From assembly GCA_003647525.1 (NCBI GenBank), contig QMMZ01000110.1, positions 1 to 6,682 on the forward strand: a DNA stretch of 6,682 bases. The letters run 5' to 3'. The DNA comes from Deltaproteobacteria bacterium (GTDB lineage Bacteria; Desulfobacterota; Desulfobacteria; Desulfobacterales; ETH-SRB1). A model generated the notes under the pieces. The model saw only the letters and a list, made by a program, of their open reading frames with translations, was not told the DNA's origin and made no database searches. This document shows, piece after piece, positions 1-5,863 of this stretch. Position 1 is the stretch's first letter. The number at the start of each line of letters is the position of its first letter. The translations under genes were made by a program, and so were the position numbers.

Positions 1-459
1 AGCAATTATAATCCCGATAAGCCCCATGGCCATAAATCCACCAAGTGAGGTCAGGTCACGTTTGGTTATCATTCCATAAACACTGCAAGTAATAAAAGTT
101 GCAGAGCATATAAAGAATGTGGAAGTTATAGATGAGCTGGTATATACAAGAAAAATAAAAGATAGAGTTGCTCCGTTTAATACGGAATATACAACGAACA
201 TAGCTGTTGCAGTTGAAGCCTGTATCTTTTGCACCCTTGCGCTCAGGTAAAAAACAAGGCCAAGTTCGGCTATAATCAGGCCAAAAAATACAAGTTGATT
301 TCCGAATATGAGGTTAGATAAAGTCTGGCTGTTTGATACATAGAATGCAACAAAACCCGTCAACCCGAGACCAATGGCCATCCAGTTGTAAACGCTGCGG
401 ATAAATTCATTAACCATTATATGGGTTTGCGGTTTGCTGTATGGAATAGAATTTTGCAT
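1..459 (-). CDS. Bax inhibitor-1 (BI-1/YccA) family integral membrane protein, N-terminal 153 residues
   Basis: The reverse strand is open from an ATG at 459 down to base 1 with no stop, giving 153 codons of a family usually near 230 residues, so the C-terminus lies outside the window. A short polar N-terminus (about 20 residues) is followed by hydrophobic segments at roughly 22-42, 55-73, 82-104, 111-130 and 138 onward, as expected for this multi-spanning inner-membrane family. The segment YGMITKRDLTSLGGFMAMG (residues 128-146) is a strong match to the family's conserved region, and VYNWMAIGLGLTG near residue 23 fits the usual start of the first helix. A strong Shine-Dalgarno (AGGAGG, 464-469) lies 4 nt upstream of the ATG. 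In bacteria the family is linked to membrane-protein quality control (YccA, an FtsH modulator) and to pH-dependent calcium leak (BsYetJ); the role here cannot be told. It is transcribed divergently from the rest of the window. Confidence 0.9.
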   Translation of the reverse strand, partial: MQNSIPYSKPQTHIMVNEFIRSVYNWMAIGLGLTGFVAFYVSNSQTLSNLIFGNQLVFFGLIIAELGLVFYLSARVQKIQASTATAMFVVYSVLNGATLSFIFLVYTSSSITSTFFICSATFITCSVYGMITKRDLTSLGGFMAMGLIGIIIA

Positions 460-513
460 ATTACCTCCTGATATTTACGATATAATTTAATAATAACTGT
501 TCAGCTAATTATA

Positions 514-541
514 ATAATAACACATTTTATATCTTATTCAA
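514..541 (-). promoter_or_regulatory. Possible sigma70-type promoter for the BI-1 gene
   Basis: Read on the - strand, TTGAAT (541-536) is followed after 16 nt by TATTAT (519-514), with a TATAAT directly after it. This is about 55 nt upstream of the BI-1 start codon. The region is very AT-rich, so such matches arise easily by chance; the call rests on position and spacing only. Confidence 0.3.
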
Positions 542-618
542 GAAATATGTCTGTTTAATGTATAACTTTAAATATAAATTAATAACTAACTTAAATAGTA
601 TGGTAATTTATTTTTTAT

Positions 619-645
619 ATCCTGATCATCCTGTTAATCCTGTCA
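619..645 (+). repeat. Tandem 9-nt repeat, three units (ATCCTGNNN)
   Basis: Three consecutive 9-mers, ATCCTGATC, ATCCTGTTA and ATCCTGTCA, occupy this stretch with ATCCTG invariant. I recall similar ATCCTGTTA-type strings as dispersed intergenic repeats in several bacterial groups, including sulfate reducers, but could not search for this. The array ends 16 nt before the TTG start of the next gene, so it occupies the place where a leader and ribosome binding site would be expected. Confidence 0.75.
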
Positions 646-661
646 AAAAAAGTCTGCTGTA

Positions 662-934
662 TTGAAACCGGTTCAATTATATAAAAGCCTTTGTGAACTC
701 GCAGAAAAACTTGATATTGAGGTGTCAGAGCAAAACCTGCGAAAAACAGGAGTTAAGGCGAAAAGCGGGTTTTGCAAGGTAAAAGGCAAGAATCTTTTTA
801 TCATGGACAAAAATATATCTGTGCAAAAAAAAATTAGAGTTCTTGCAGAGTTCTTAGGCAAAATGCCGCACGAAAACATATATGTCATGCCGGCTGTTCG
901 CGATATTCTTGCCAATCAAAAAAGTAACCATTAA
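662..934 (+). CDS. Small conserved hypothetical protein (90 aa)
   Basis: A 90-residue soluble protein with no signal peptide or membrane segment. The pattern LYKSLCELAEKLDIEV at the start, GFCKVKGKNLFIMDKNISVQKK in the middle (about residues 36-57) and YVMPAVRDIL near the end (74-83) resembles a family of small uncharacterised bacterial proteins. These have an N-terminal helix, a central GGLCRVKGK-like strand pair, a helix of the LPLEEKI type, and a C-terminal PAVRELL motif. That resemblance is from memory and no function is established. TTG at 662 is the only usable start: an in-frame TAA lies at 635-637 and no ATG, GTG or TTG comes between. No convincing Shine-Dalgarno precedes it; instead the 9-nt repeat array ends just upstream. 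The sequence looks protein-like and intact, but the weak initiation region leaves expression uncertain. Confidence 0.7.
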   Translation: MKPVQLYKSLCELAEKLDIEVSEQNLRKTGVKAKSGFCKVKGKNLFIMDKNISVQKKIRVLAEFLGKMPHENIYVMPAVRDILANQKSNH

Positions 935-937
935 CGG

Positions 938-972
938 CTTGAAACTTGAAATTGGAAGGTAGAAATTGGGGG
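938..972 (+). repeat. Tandem heptamer repeat, five units (NTNGAAA type)
   Basis: Five consecutive 7-mers read CTTGAAA, CTTGAAA, TTGGAAG, GTAGAAA and TTGGGGG. The second base T and fourth base G are constant, and the rest drifts from unit to unit. The array begins 3 nt after the stop codon of the small hypothetical gene. A short complementary stretch (CCAATTT, 1004-1010) could pair with AAATTGG at 963-969. Confidence 0.6.
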
Positions 973-1123
973 AGAACGGTACAAAAGCATGAATGCCAAA
1001 TCTCCAATTTTTATGGATTGTTGCATGCATATTCGGCTTTTTGCTGAAAGTTTACATAATATACCTTATCAGACGTTGTTGAAATCCATTAAAATCCTTC
1101 TCAAGCAGAAGACACGAAAAACA

Positions 1124-1150
1124 TTGAATGAAATTCTTATCTGTGATAAT
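1124..1150 (+). promoter_or_regulatory. Candidate promoter for the xseA-xseB-ispA operon
   Basis: TTGAAT (1124-1129) is separated by 15 nt from GATAAT (1145-1150), which is preceded by TGT, giving an extended -10 element (TGTGATAAT). Transcription would start near 1157, so the message would begin just before the heptamer array and carry that array through its 5' leader into xseA. The 15-nt spacing is short but tolerable with an extended -10. No operator or other control site is recognisable. Confidence 0.4.
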
Positions 1151-1164
1151 TTTAAATTAGAACA

Positions 1165-1213
1165 TAAGCAGTTAGCTAAGAGCTAACCGCTAATGGCTAA
1201 TAGCTTTTTCACA
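1165..1213 (+). repeat. GCTAA-type heptamer array, copy 1, containing a 42-bp perfect repeat (1172-1213)
   Basis: In-phase 7-mers run TAAGCAG, TTAGCTA, AGAGCTA, ACCGCTA, ATGGCTA and ATAGCTT, with GC fixed at positions 4-5 of each unit. Bases 1172-1213 recur without a mismatch at 3769-3810. Within the unit, TTAGCT-AAG-AGCTAA (1172-1186) can form a 6-bp hairpin with a 3-nt loop. The array ends 11 nt before the xseA start codon, so it occupies the expected ribosome-binding region. Confidence 0.9.
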
Positions 1214-1224
1214 AAATTACCCGT

Positions 1225-2592
1225 ATGAGCCAGAATACAAGAAAAATATATACTGTTTCCGAGTTAACATCGGAACTTAAAATATTACTTGAAGAAAGCT
1301 TTCCTTTTGTGTGGATATCAGGTGAAATATCGAATTTAAGCACACCTGTTTCCGGGCATTTTTATTTTACATTAAAAGATGAAAAAGCCCAGATAAGAGC
1401 TGTGATGTTTCGTGGCCAGAACAAAAAACTAAAATTTATACTTGAAGATGGCTTGAGCATTATTGGACTGAGCCGGATAAATCTTTATGAACCTCGTGGA
1501 AATTATCAAATTATATTTGAATATATCGAGCCAAAAGGTATTGGCGCTTTGCAGCTTGGATTTGAAAAACTAAAAAAATGTCTTTCCGAGGAGGGCCTTT
1601 TTGACGATAAATATAAAAGCCCCCTTCCCTTTTTGCCAAATAAAATTTGTATAATAACATCTCCAAGCGGCGCTGTAATTCATGATATTATAGATATTGT
1701 TCACAGGCGCTTTTATAATATTCCCATTGAAATTATACCTGTTAAAGTTCAAGGTGATAGCGCTGTTCAGGAAATTATTTCAGCTTTTGATATGATAAAT
1801 ATGCTTGCTGATTCTAAAGAAAGGGCGGATGTTGTAATTCTTGCACGGGGTGGCGGCTCCATAGAAGATCTTGCTGCATTTAATTCCGAGGAGGTTGCGA
1901 GAGCTATATTTGCATCAAAGCTTCCTGTAATTTCTGCTGTTGGCCATGAGACCGATTATACAATATCTGATTTTGTTGCTGATCTTAGAGCGCCGACTCC
2001 TTCTGCTGCAGCCGAGATTGTTGTTCCGCTTAAGAATGAACTCAAAAATAGATGCGATGAAATGTTTAAAAATTTAATCGCAAGAATATATAATAACGTT
2101 GACAAGTTAAATAATAGTTTAAACGAACTGAATAATCGCCTTGTTGATCCAAGAAAAAATATTCAGGATTTCAGACTAAGAATTGATGATTATATAAATA
2201 GGTTATTAAAATCTACATATAATATTATAGATAAACAGCGCTCCCAGCTTATATGGATGTCCAGAAGTTTATATGCAAATAGTCCTTATAAACATATTGA
2301 TAACCTTAATGTAACGCTTAAACGATTAAATGATAACCTACTGTCATCTATAGGTATATATATACAAAACAGGCGTTCTGTGACAATTGTTCTTGCTTCA
2401 AGGCTGAATGATTTAAGTCCTGTTGCCATACTGGATCGTGGTTATAGTATAACGAGAACTATTCCTGGTGCAGTTGTTGTAAGAGATCCAAAAATGGTAA
2501 ACTTAGGTCAGGAGCTTGAGGTAATGATCTCTAAAGGTTCTTTAATTTGTCGTGTAGAAGGAAAATCATATAATGGTCAAGATAAGTTTTGA
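1225..2592 (+). CDS. xseA: Exodeoxyribonuclease VII large subunit
   Basis: XseA is the catalytic subunit of exonuclease VII, a cytoplasmic, metal-independent enzyme that degrades single-stranded DNA from both ends to oligonucleotides and works with several XseB subunits. The 455-residue length is normal for the family. Residues about 8-105 form the N-terminal OB-fold (YTVSELTSELKILLEESFPFVWISGEISN at the start). The central catalytic region has the hallmark ARGGGSIEDLAAFN (207-220) and AVGHETDYTISDFVADLRAPTPSAAAE (238-264). A long helical, probably coiled-coil segment follows (about 265-390), and the C-terminal SPVAILDRGYSIT signature lies at 398-410. The ATG at 1225 gives the expected N-terminus. 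No Shine-Dalgarno is visible; the upstream bases are the end of a heptamer repeat and a short CA-rich stretch. The gene overlaps xseB by 20 nt and is probably the first gene of an xseA-xseB-ispA transcript. Confidence 0.98.
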   Translation: MSQNTRKIYTVSELTSELKILLEESFPFVWISGEISNLSTPVSGHFYFTLKDEKAQIRAVMFRGQNKKLKFILEDGLSIIGLSRINLYEPRGNYQIIFEYIEPKGIGALQLGFEKLKKCLSEEGLFDDKYKSPLPFLPNKICIITSPSGAVIHDIIDIVHRRFYNIPIEIIPVKVQGDSAVQEIISAFDMINMLADSKERADVVILARGGGSIEDLAAFNSEEVARAIFASKLPVISAVGHETDYTISDFVADLRAPTPSAAAEIVVPLKNELKNRCDEMFKNLIARIYNNVDKLNNSLNELNNRLVDPRKNIQDFRLRIDDYINRLLKSTYNIIDKQRSQLIWMSRSLYANSPYKHIDNLNVTLKRLNDNLLSSIGIYIQNRRSVTIVLASRLNDLSPVAILDRGYSITRTIPGAVVVRDPKMVNLGQELEVMISKGSLICRVEGKSYNGQDKF

Positions 2593-2815
2593 AAAATCTT
2601 TGAAACAGCTTGAGCAGATAGTTCAGGAGCTTGAATCCGGAAATCTGCCCCTTGAGAAAGCTATGAAAAAATTTGAAGAAGGCGTTAAGCTTTCAAAATA
2701 TTGTTCTGAAAAACTGGATGAAACTGAAAAAAAGATTAGTGTTTTATTGCATGATAATAAGGGTAATATAGCTGAGGAACCTTTCATGTCTAAGAATGAA
2801 TCAAAAGATGATTAA
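2573..2815 (+). CDS. xseB: Exodeoxyribonuclease VII small subunit
   Basis: XseB is the small helical subunit that binds the XseA coiled coil and is needed for exonuclease VII activity. The 80-residue protein has the family signature SFEKSLKQLEQIVQELESGNLPLEKAMKKFEEGVKLSKYCSEKL (residues 5-48), which forms two antiparallel helices, followed by a charged tail of about 25 residues that is commonly variable. The ATG lies inside the last codons of xseA (20-nt overlap), with a modest AAGGA 10 nt upstream at 2558-2562; overlap and position suggest coupled translation that keeps the two subunits in step. Its 3' end overlaps ispA by 20 nt in turn. Confidence 0.97.
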   Translation: MVKISFEKSLKQLEQIVQELESGNLPLEKAMKKFEEGVKLSKYCSEKLDETEKKISVLLHDNKGNIAEEPFMSKNESKDD

Positions 2816-3719
2816 AAATCCGGCATCCACTTTTGATCTGAATTCATACCTTATTTTAAAGCGTAAAAAAATTAATGCTTTTATTAATGAGATTCTGAAT
2901 AATGCTGTAAATTCCAGCCGTATTGTTCAAGCAATGCATTATTCTCTTATGGCTGGTGGAAAACGAGTAAGGCCTATCCTGTGTATTGCCGCATCTGAGG
3001 CTGTTGGAGGAAATGCACATAATGTTTTGCCGGCAGCTTGCGCTCTTGAAATGATCCACACTTATTCTCTAATCCATGATGATCTGCCCGCAATGGACAA
3101 TGACGATCTGCGAAGAGGAAAGCCAACATGTCACGTAGCATTTGACGAGGCTACGGCTGTTCTCGCAGGTGATGCACTTCTTACTTTGGCCTTCCAGATT
3201 CTTTCATCAATTAATTTAATTAATGAAAATAATTTATCAAACCGGCTGAGAGTTATACATAAAATTTCATTTGCTGCCGGGCACATCGGCATGATAGAGG
3301 GGCAGATGAGAGATATGGCATCAGAACGTACTTTGCTTTCTCTAAAAGAACTTAAAGATATGCATTCCCTGAAAACAGGAGCACTTATTGAAGCTTCAAT
3401 ATTTTCCGGCGCCCTGTTAGGGTGTGGAAGTCCGAAGCAGATTGATCAACTTGAAATTTATGCAAAAAATATAGGTCTTGCATTTCAGGTTACTGATGAC
3501 ATTCTTAATATCGAAGGCGATCCTGCTGTTATGGGAAAAGCTGTAGGCACTGATAATGCCCGGGGGAAAAGCACATATCCGTCTATAATGGGATTAAACA
3601 AATCCAAAGAATTTGCAAAAAAACTTGTACATAATGCCTTGCAAGCTCTTGATGCTTTTGATAATAATTCTGATTCTCTCCGGGCTATTGCGTGTTATAT
3701 AATTGAAAGGAAGAAATAA
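2796..3719 (+). CDS. ispA: Polyprenyl (farnesyl) diphosphate synthase, IspA type
   Basis: This trans-prenyltransferase condenses isopentenyl-PP with allylic diphosphates in the cytoplasm, feeding quinone and undecaprenyl-PP synthesis. The 307-residue protein carries GGKRVRP (54-60, isopentenyl-PP binding). The first Asp-rich motif DDLPAMD (95-101) has the two-residue insertion and a Tyr five residues upstream (Y90), the arrangement of bacterial type II farnesyl-PP synthases. KTG (193-195), FQ (230-231) and the second Asp-rich region DDILN (234-238) follow, then GKAVGTDNARGKSTYP. The last Asp of the usual DDxxD in the second motif is Asn. Product length (C15 rather than C20) is inferred from Y90 and not certain. 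Two ATG codons are possible, at 2796 and 2808; neither has a clear ribosome binding site, and 2808 would shorten the overlap with xseB from 20 to 8 nt. Placement between xseB and dxs is the classic arrangement in many bacteria. Confidence 0.95.
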   Translation: MNQKMIKNPASTFDLNSYLILKRKKINAFINEILNNAVNSSRIVQAMHYSLMAGGKRVRPILCIAASEAVGGNAHNVLPAACALEMIHTYSLIHDDLPAMDNDDLRRGKPTCHVAFDEATAVLAGDALLTLAFQILSSINLINENNLSNRLRVIHKISFAAGHIGMIEGQMRDMASERTLLSLKELKDMHSLKTGALIEASIFSGALLGCGSPKQIDQLEIYAKNIGLAFQVTDDILNIEGDPAVMGKAVGTDNARGKSTYPSIMGLNKSKEFAKKLVHNALQALDAFDNNSDSLRAIACYIIERKK

Positions 3720-3754
3720 TAGTCAGTTGGATGCTATTCTCAAATCTAAGATTT

Positions 3755-3810
3755 TTAGCAATTAGCCTTTAGCTAAGAGCTAACCGCTAATGGCTAATAG
3801 CTTTTTCACA
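3755..3810 (+). repeat. GCTAA-type heptamer array, copy 2, containing the 42-bp perfect repeat (3769-3810)
   Basis: Seven in-phase 7-mers run TTAGCAA, TTAGCCT, TTAGCTA, AGAGCTA, ACCGCTA, ATGGCTA and ATAGCTT. Bases 3769-3810 are identical to 1172-1213. This copy has one or two more recognisable units on its 5' side than copy 1. It lies 35 nt after the ispA stop and 50 nt before dxs. The terminal AGCTA/TAGCT pairing followed by five T residues slightly resembles a terminator, but the stem is short. Confidence 0.9.
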
Positions 3811-3814
3811 GTAA

Positions 3815-3831
3815 TTCCGTGAAAATCCGTG
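3815..3831 (+). repeat. Two-unit CCGTG repeat with 10-nt period
   Basis: TTCCGTG (3815-3821) and ATCCGTG (3825-3831) are spaced exactly 10 nt apart, directly after the heptamer array and 29 nt before the dxs start. Strings of the form ATCCGTG(N)ATCCGTGG are, to my recollection, another class of dispersed intergenic repeat in bacteria, but two units alone are weak evidence. Confidence 0.4.
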
Positions 3832-3848
3832 GTGAAATATAGAATAAA

Positions 3849-3854
3849 GAGGTG
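3849..3854 (+). promoter_or_regulatory. Ribosome binding site that fixes the TTG start of dxs
   Basis: GAGGTG lies 6 nt before the TTG at 3861. It is a good match to the anti-Shine-Dalgarno and supports this non-ATG start, which also gives a full-length Dxs N-terminus. Confidence 0.75.
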
Positions 3855-3860
3855 TTATAA

Positions 3861-5741
3861 TTGAGTTTATTAGAAAAAATTAATTCTCCTTCAGACTTAA
3901 AGACTCTTTCGCGATCTGATCTTCCAGTTCTTGCTGCTGAAATACGCAAAGTTATAGTTGATGTTGTATCTAAAAACGGCGGGCATCTGGCATCAAGCCT
4001 GGGTGCTGTTGAGCTTGCTATCGCAATCCATTATGTTTTTGATGCTCCTGATGATAAAATAATCTGGGACGTAGGTCACCAGGCTTATGCCCACAAGCTT
4101 ATTACAGGACGCAGAGAACAGTTCCATACACTTAGACAATACCAGGGAATATGCGGATTTACACGCATGAGTGAAAGCCCTTATGATGCATTTTCAACTG
4201 GACACAGCAGTACATCAATATCCGCAAGCCTTGGCATGGCATGCGCCAAACGTTTAAAAAATGATAAATCAAAAGTAATAGCAGTTATAGGTGATGGTTC
4301 CATGACTGCCGGGCTGGCTTTTGAAGGACTAAACCAGGCTGGAGACATTCATAAGGATCTTATTGTTATTTTTAATGACAACGATATGTCAATTGCTCGT
4401 AATGTCGGTGCAATATCATCTCTATTAAGCAGAACATTTTCTGCAAAATATTTGCAGGATTTAAAAAAAGAGCTTGGAGATTTTCTTAAATCATTACCCA
4501 AAATCGGTAGTGATGTATATAAATTTGCAAAGCGTTCAGAGGAATCTTTAAAGAATTTAATAACTCCTGGAATACTGTTTGAAGCATTCAACTTTGAATA
4601 TTTTGGCCCCATAAATGGTCACAAGCTTAATCATCTTATAGATATACTTAATAATATCAAACATCTTAAGGAACCTGTCCTTCTTCATGTTACTACAAAA
4701 AAAGGTAAGGGATACGCTCCTGCTGAAAAAAATCCAGTCTATTTTCATGGTGTTGGAAGTTTCGAGGTTAAGACAGGCAATTGTATTAAGGAAAAAGGCC
4801 ATATTCCTACCTATACAGAAGTATTCGGCAATACCATGGTGAAACTGGCCGGAAAAGATAATAAGATTATTGCTGTAACTGCTGCTATGCCTGAAGGAAC
4901 CGGACTGACTAAATTTGCAGAAACATATCCGGAAAAGTTTTTTGATGTGGGAATTGCTGAACAGCATGGTGTTACTTTTGCCGCAGGTTTAGCTGCAGAG
5001 GGATTTAAACCTGTAGTGGCAATATATTCTACTTTTTTGCAAAGAGCATATGACCAGATATTGCATGATGTATGCATAGAAGCGCTTCCGGTGATTTTTG
5101 CAGTTGATCGAGGGGGTATTGTCGGAGATGATGGAGCTACGCATAATGGTTCATTCGATTTATCTTATCTCAGGAGCCTTCCCAATATGGTAGTGATGGC
5201 CCCAAAAGATGAAAATGAATTGCGTCAAATGCTTGTAACTTCTCTGAGCCATAATGGACCAATTGCCTTTCGTTATCCGCGTGGAAGAGGGACAGGTGTA
5301 AATATTTCAGAGGACATTGTTCCTTTGCCGATTGGTAAGGGAGAAGTCCTTAAAGAAGGCAAAGACATACTTATATTGGCTATAGGCAGACCGGTTTGTG
5401 AAGCTCTTTCTGCGCATTCAAAGTTAGCTGAAGAACATAATATATTATCTACTGTTGTAAACTGTCGTTTTGTAAAGCCTCTTGATGTTGAATTGATAAC
5501 TTCTCTGGCAAAAAAAATACCGAGAATAATAACTATTGAAGAAAATGTGCGACAGGGCGGATTTGGGAGCGCAGTCCTTGAATGCCTGAATGATGAAGGA
5601 ATAACTTCATTTCACCTTAAACGTATAGGTATACCTGATATTTTTGTCGAGCACGGCCCGCAGGAACTTCTCAGATCTAAATATAATATAGATGCATCCT
5701 CCATAGTAAATGCCGCCAGGGAACTTATGAATCAATGTTAA
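3861..5741 (+). CDS. dxs: 1-deoxy-D-xylulose-5-phosphate synthase
   Basis: Dxs condenses pyruvate and glyceraldehyde 3-phosphate with loss of CO2 to 1-deoxy-D-xylulose 5-phosphate, using thiamine diphosphate and Mg2+. This is the entry step of the MEP isoprenoid pathway and also feeds thiamine and pyridoxal synthesis. The 626 residues match family length. Visible features are GGHLASSLG (40-48, with active-site H42); the ThDP motif from GDGSMTAG (144-151) to NDN (172-174); FHGVG (295-299); and the transketolase-like pyrimidine domain from about 316, with catalytic Glu in GIAEQHG (E367). RAYDQ (395-399), GDDGATH (422-428) and RYPRG (471-475) follow, then the C-terminal domain with [12 protein letters not shown] (561-572). 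The start is TTG with a good ribosome binding site. The gene follows ispA after 141 nt, a gap unusual only in being filled with repeats. It may be read through from the upstream operon; no convincing own promoter was found. Confidence 0.98.
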   Translation: MSLLEKINSPSDLKTLSRSDLPVLAAEIRKVIVDVVSKNGGHLASSLGAVELAIAIHYVFDAPDDKIIWDVGHQAYAHKLITGRREQFHTLRQYQGICGFTRMSESPYDAFSTGHSSTSISASLGMACAKRLKNDKSKVIAVIGDGSMTAGLAFEGLNQAGDIHKDLIVIFNDNDMSIARNVGAISSLLSRTFSAKYLQDLKKELGDFLKSLPKIGSDVYKFAKRSEESLKNLITPGILFEAFNFEYFGPINGHKLNHLIDILNNIKHLKEPVLLHVTTKKGKGYAPAEKNPVYFHGVGSFEVKTGNCIKEKGHIPTYTEVFGNTMVKLAGKDNKIIAVTAAMPEGTGLTKFAETYPEKFFDVGIAEQHGVTFAAGLAAEGFKPVVAIYSTFLQRAYDQILHDVCIEALPVIFAVDRGGIVGDDGATHNGSFDLSYLRSLPNMVVMAPKDENELRQMLVTSLSHNGPIAFRYPRGRGTGVNISEDIVPLPIGKGEVLKEGKDILILAIGRPVCEALSAHSKLAEEHNILSTVVNCRFVKPLDVELITSLAKKIPRIITIEENVRQGGFGSAVLECLNDEGITSFHLKRIGIPDIFVEHGPQELLRSKYNIDASSIVNAARELMNQC

Positions 5742-5745
5742 GAAG

Positions 5746-5829
5746 GGTTTACAGTTCACGGTTGCCGGTTTACAGTTAACAGTTTTATGTTTTGAACAGC
5801 CGTAAACTGTGAACCGTGAACCGTGAACC
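5746..5829 (+). repeat. Inverted heptamer array forming a long imperfect hairpin
   Basis: Seven in-phase 7-mers of GTT type (GTTTACA, GTTCACG, GTTGCCG, GTTTACA, GTTAACA, GTTTTAT, GTTTTGA; 5747-5795) are followed by four opposite-orientation units (GTAAACT and three GTGAACC; 5802-5829). Bases 5746-5776 pair with 5799-5829 at 25 of 31 positions by eye, leaving a 22-nt loop. The structure begins 4 nt after the dxs stop and ends 21 nt before the tlyA ribosome binding site. No T-run follows it, so it is not a standard intrinsic terminator; it could act as an RNA-stability element or attenuating structure, or be a purely genomic repeat. Confidence 0.85.
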
Positions 5830-5850
5830 TGACAAACCTGAGTATTATTT

Positions 5851-5855
5851 GGAGG
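5851..5855 (+). promoter_or_regulatory. Ribosome binding site that fixes the TTG start of tlyA
   Basis: GGAGG, preceded by a T-run, sits 8 nt before the TTG at 5864. It is the strongest Shine-Dalgarno on the + strand of the window and supports the TTG start, which gives TlyA a basic N-terminal extension. Confidence 0.75.
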
Positions 5856-5863
5856 ATTAAAAT

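Larger units (their letters stand above)
935..1224. other. Gene-free spacer between the small hypothetical gene and xseA
   Basis: This 290-nt spacer begins with a TTGAAA-type heptamer array (938-972) and ends with the first copy of the GCTAA-type heptamer array (1165-1213). A promoter-like element lies between them at 1124-1150. A 65-codon reading frame (989-1186) is present but has no ribosome binding site, no recognisable similarity, and ends inside the repeat, so I do not call it a gene. I see no tRNA or small-RNA structure. Confidence 0.6.

Noticed and set aside
989..1186. 65-codon + strand reading frame in the spacer before xseA
   Set aside because: It has no ribosome binding site, no recognisable family, an irregular composition, and its last codons are part of the GCTAA heptamer repeat. 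It is most likely a chance frame.
1165..3810. CRISPR array or insertion-sequence ends
   Set aside because: The repeated unit is 7 nt without spacers, only two 42-bp copies exist 2.6 kb apart in direct orientation, the enclosed genes are housekeeping genes with no transposase, and no target-site duplication is visible.
3720..3860. TPP or other riboswitch before the thiamine-dependent dxs
   Set aside because: I see no thi-box-like conserved sequence, and nearly all of the spacer is accounted for by repeats.
4349..5077. Antisense reading frames of 87-136 codons opposite dxs
   Set aside because: They lie entirely within the strongly supported dxs gene and read as shadow translations without domain patterns or initiation signals.
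5746..5829. Rho-independent terminator after dxs
   Set aside because: The hairpin is long, imperfect and AT-mixed with a 22-nt loop, and it is not followed by a T-run, so the standard terminator pattern is not met.
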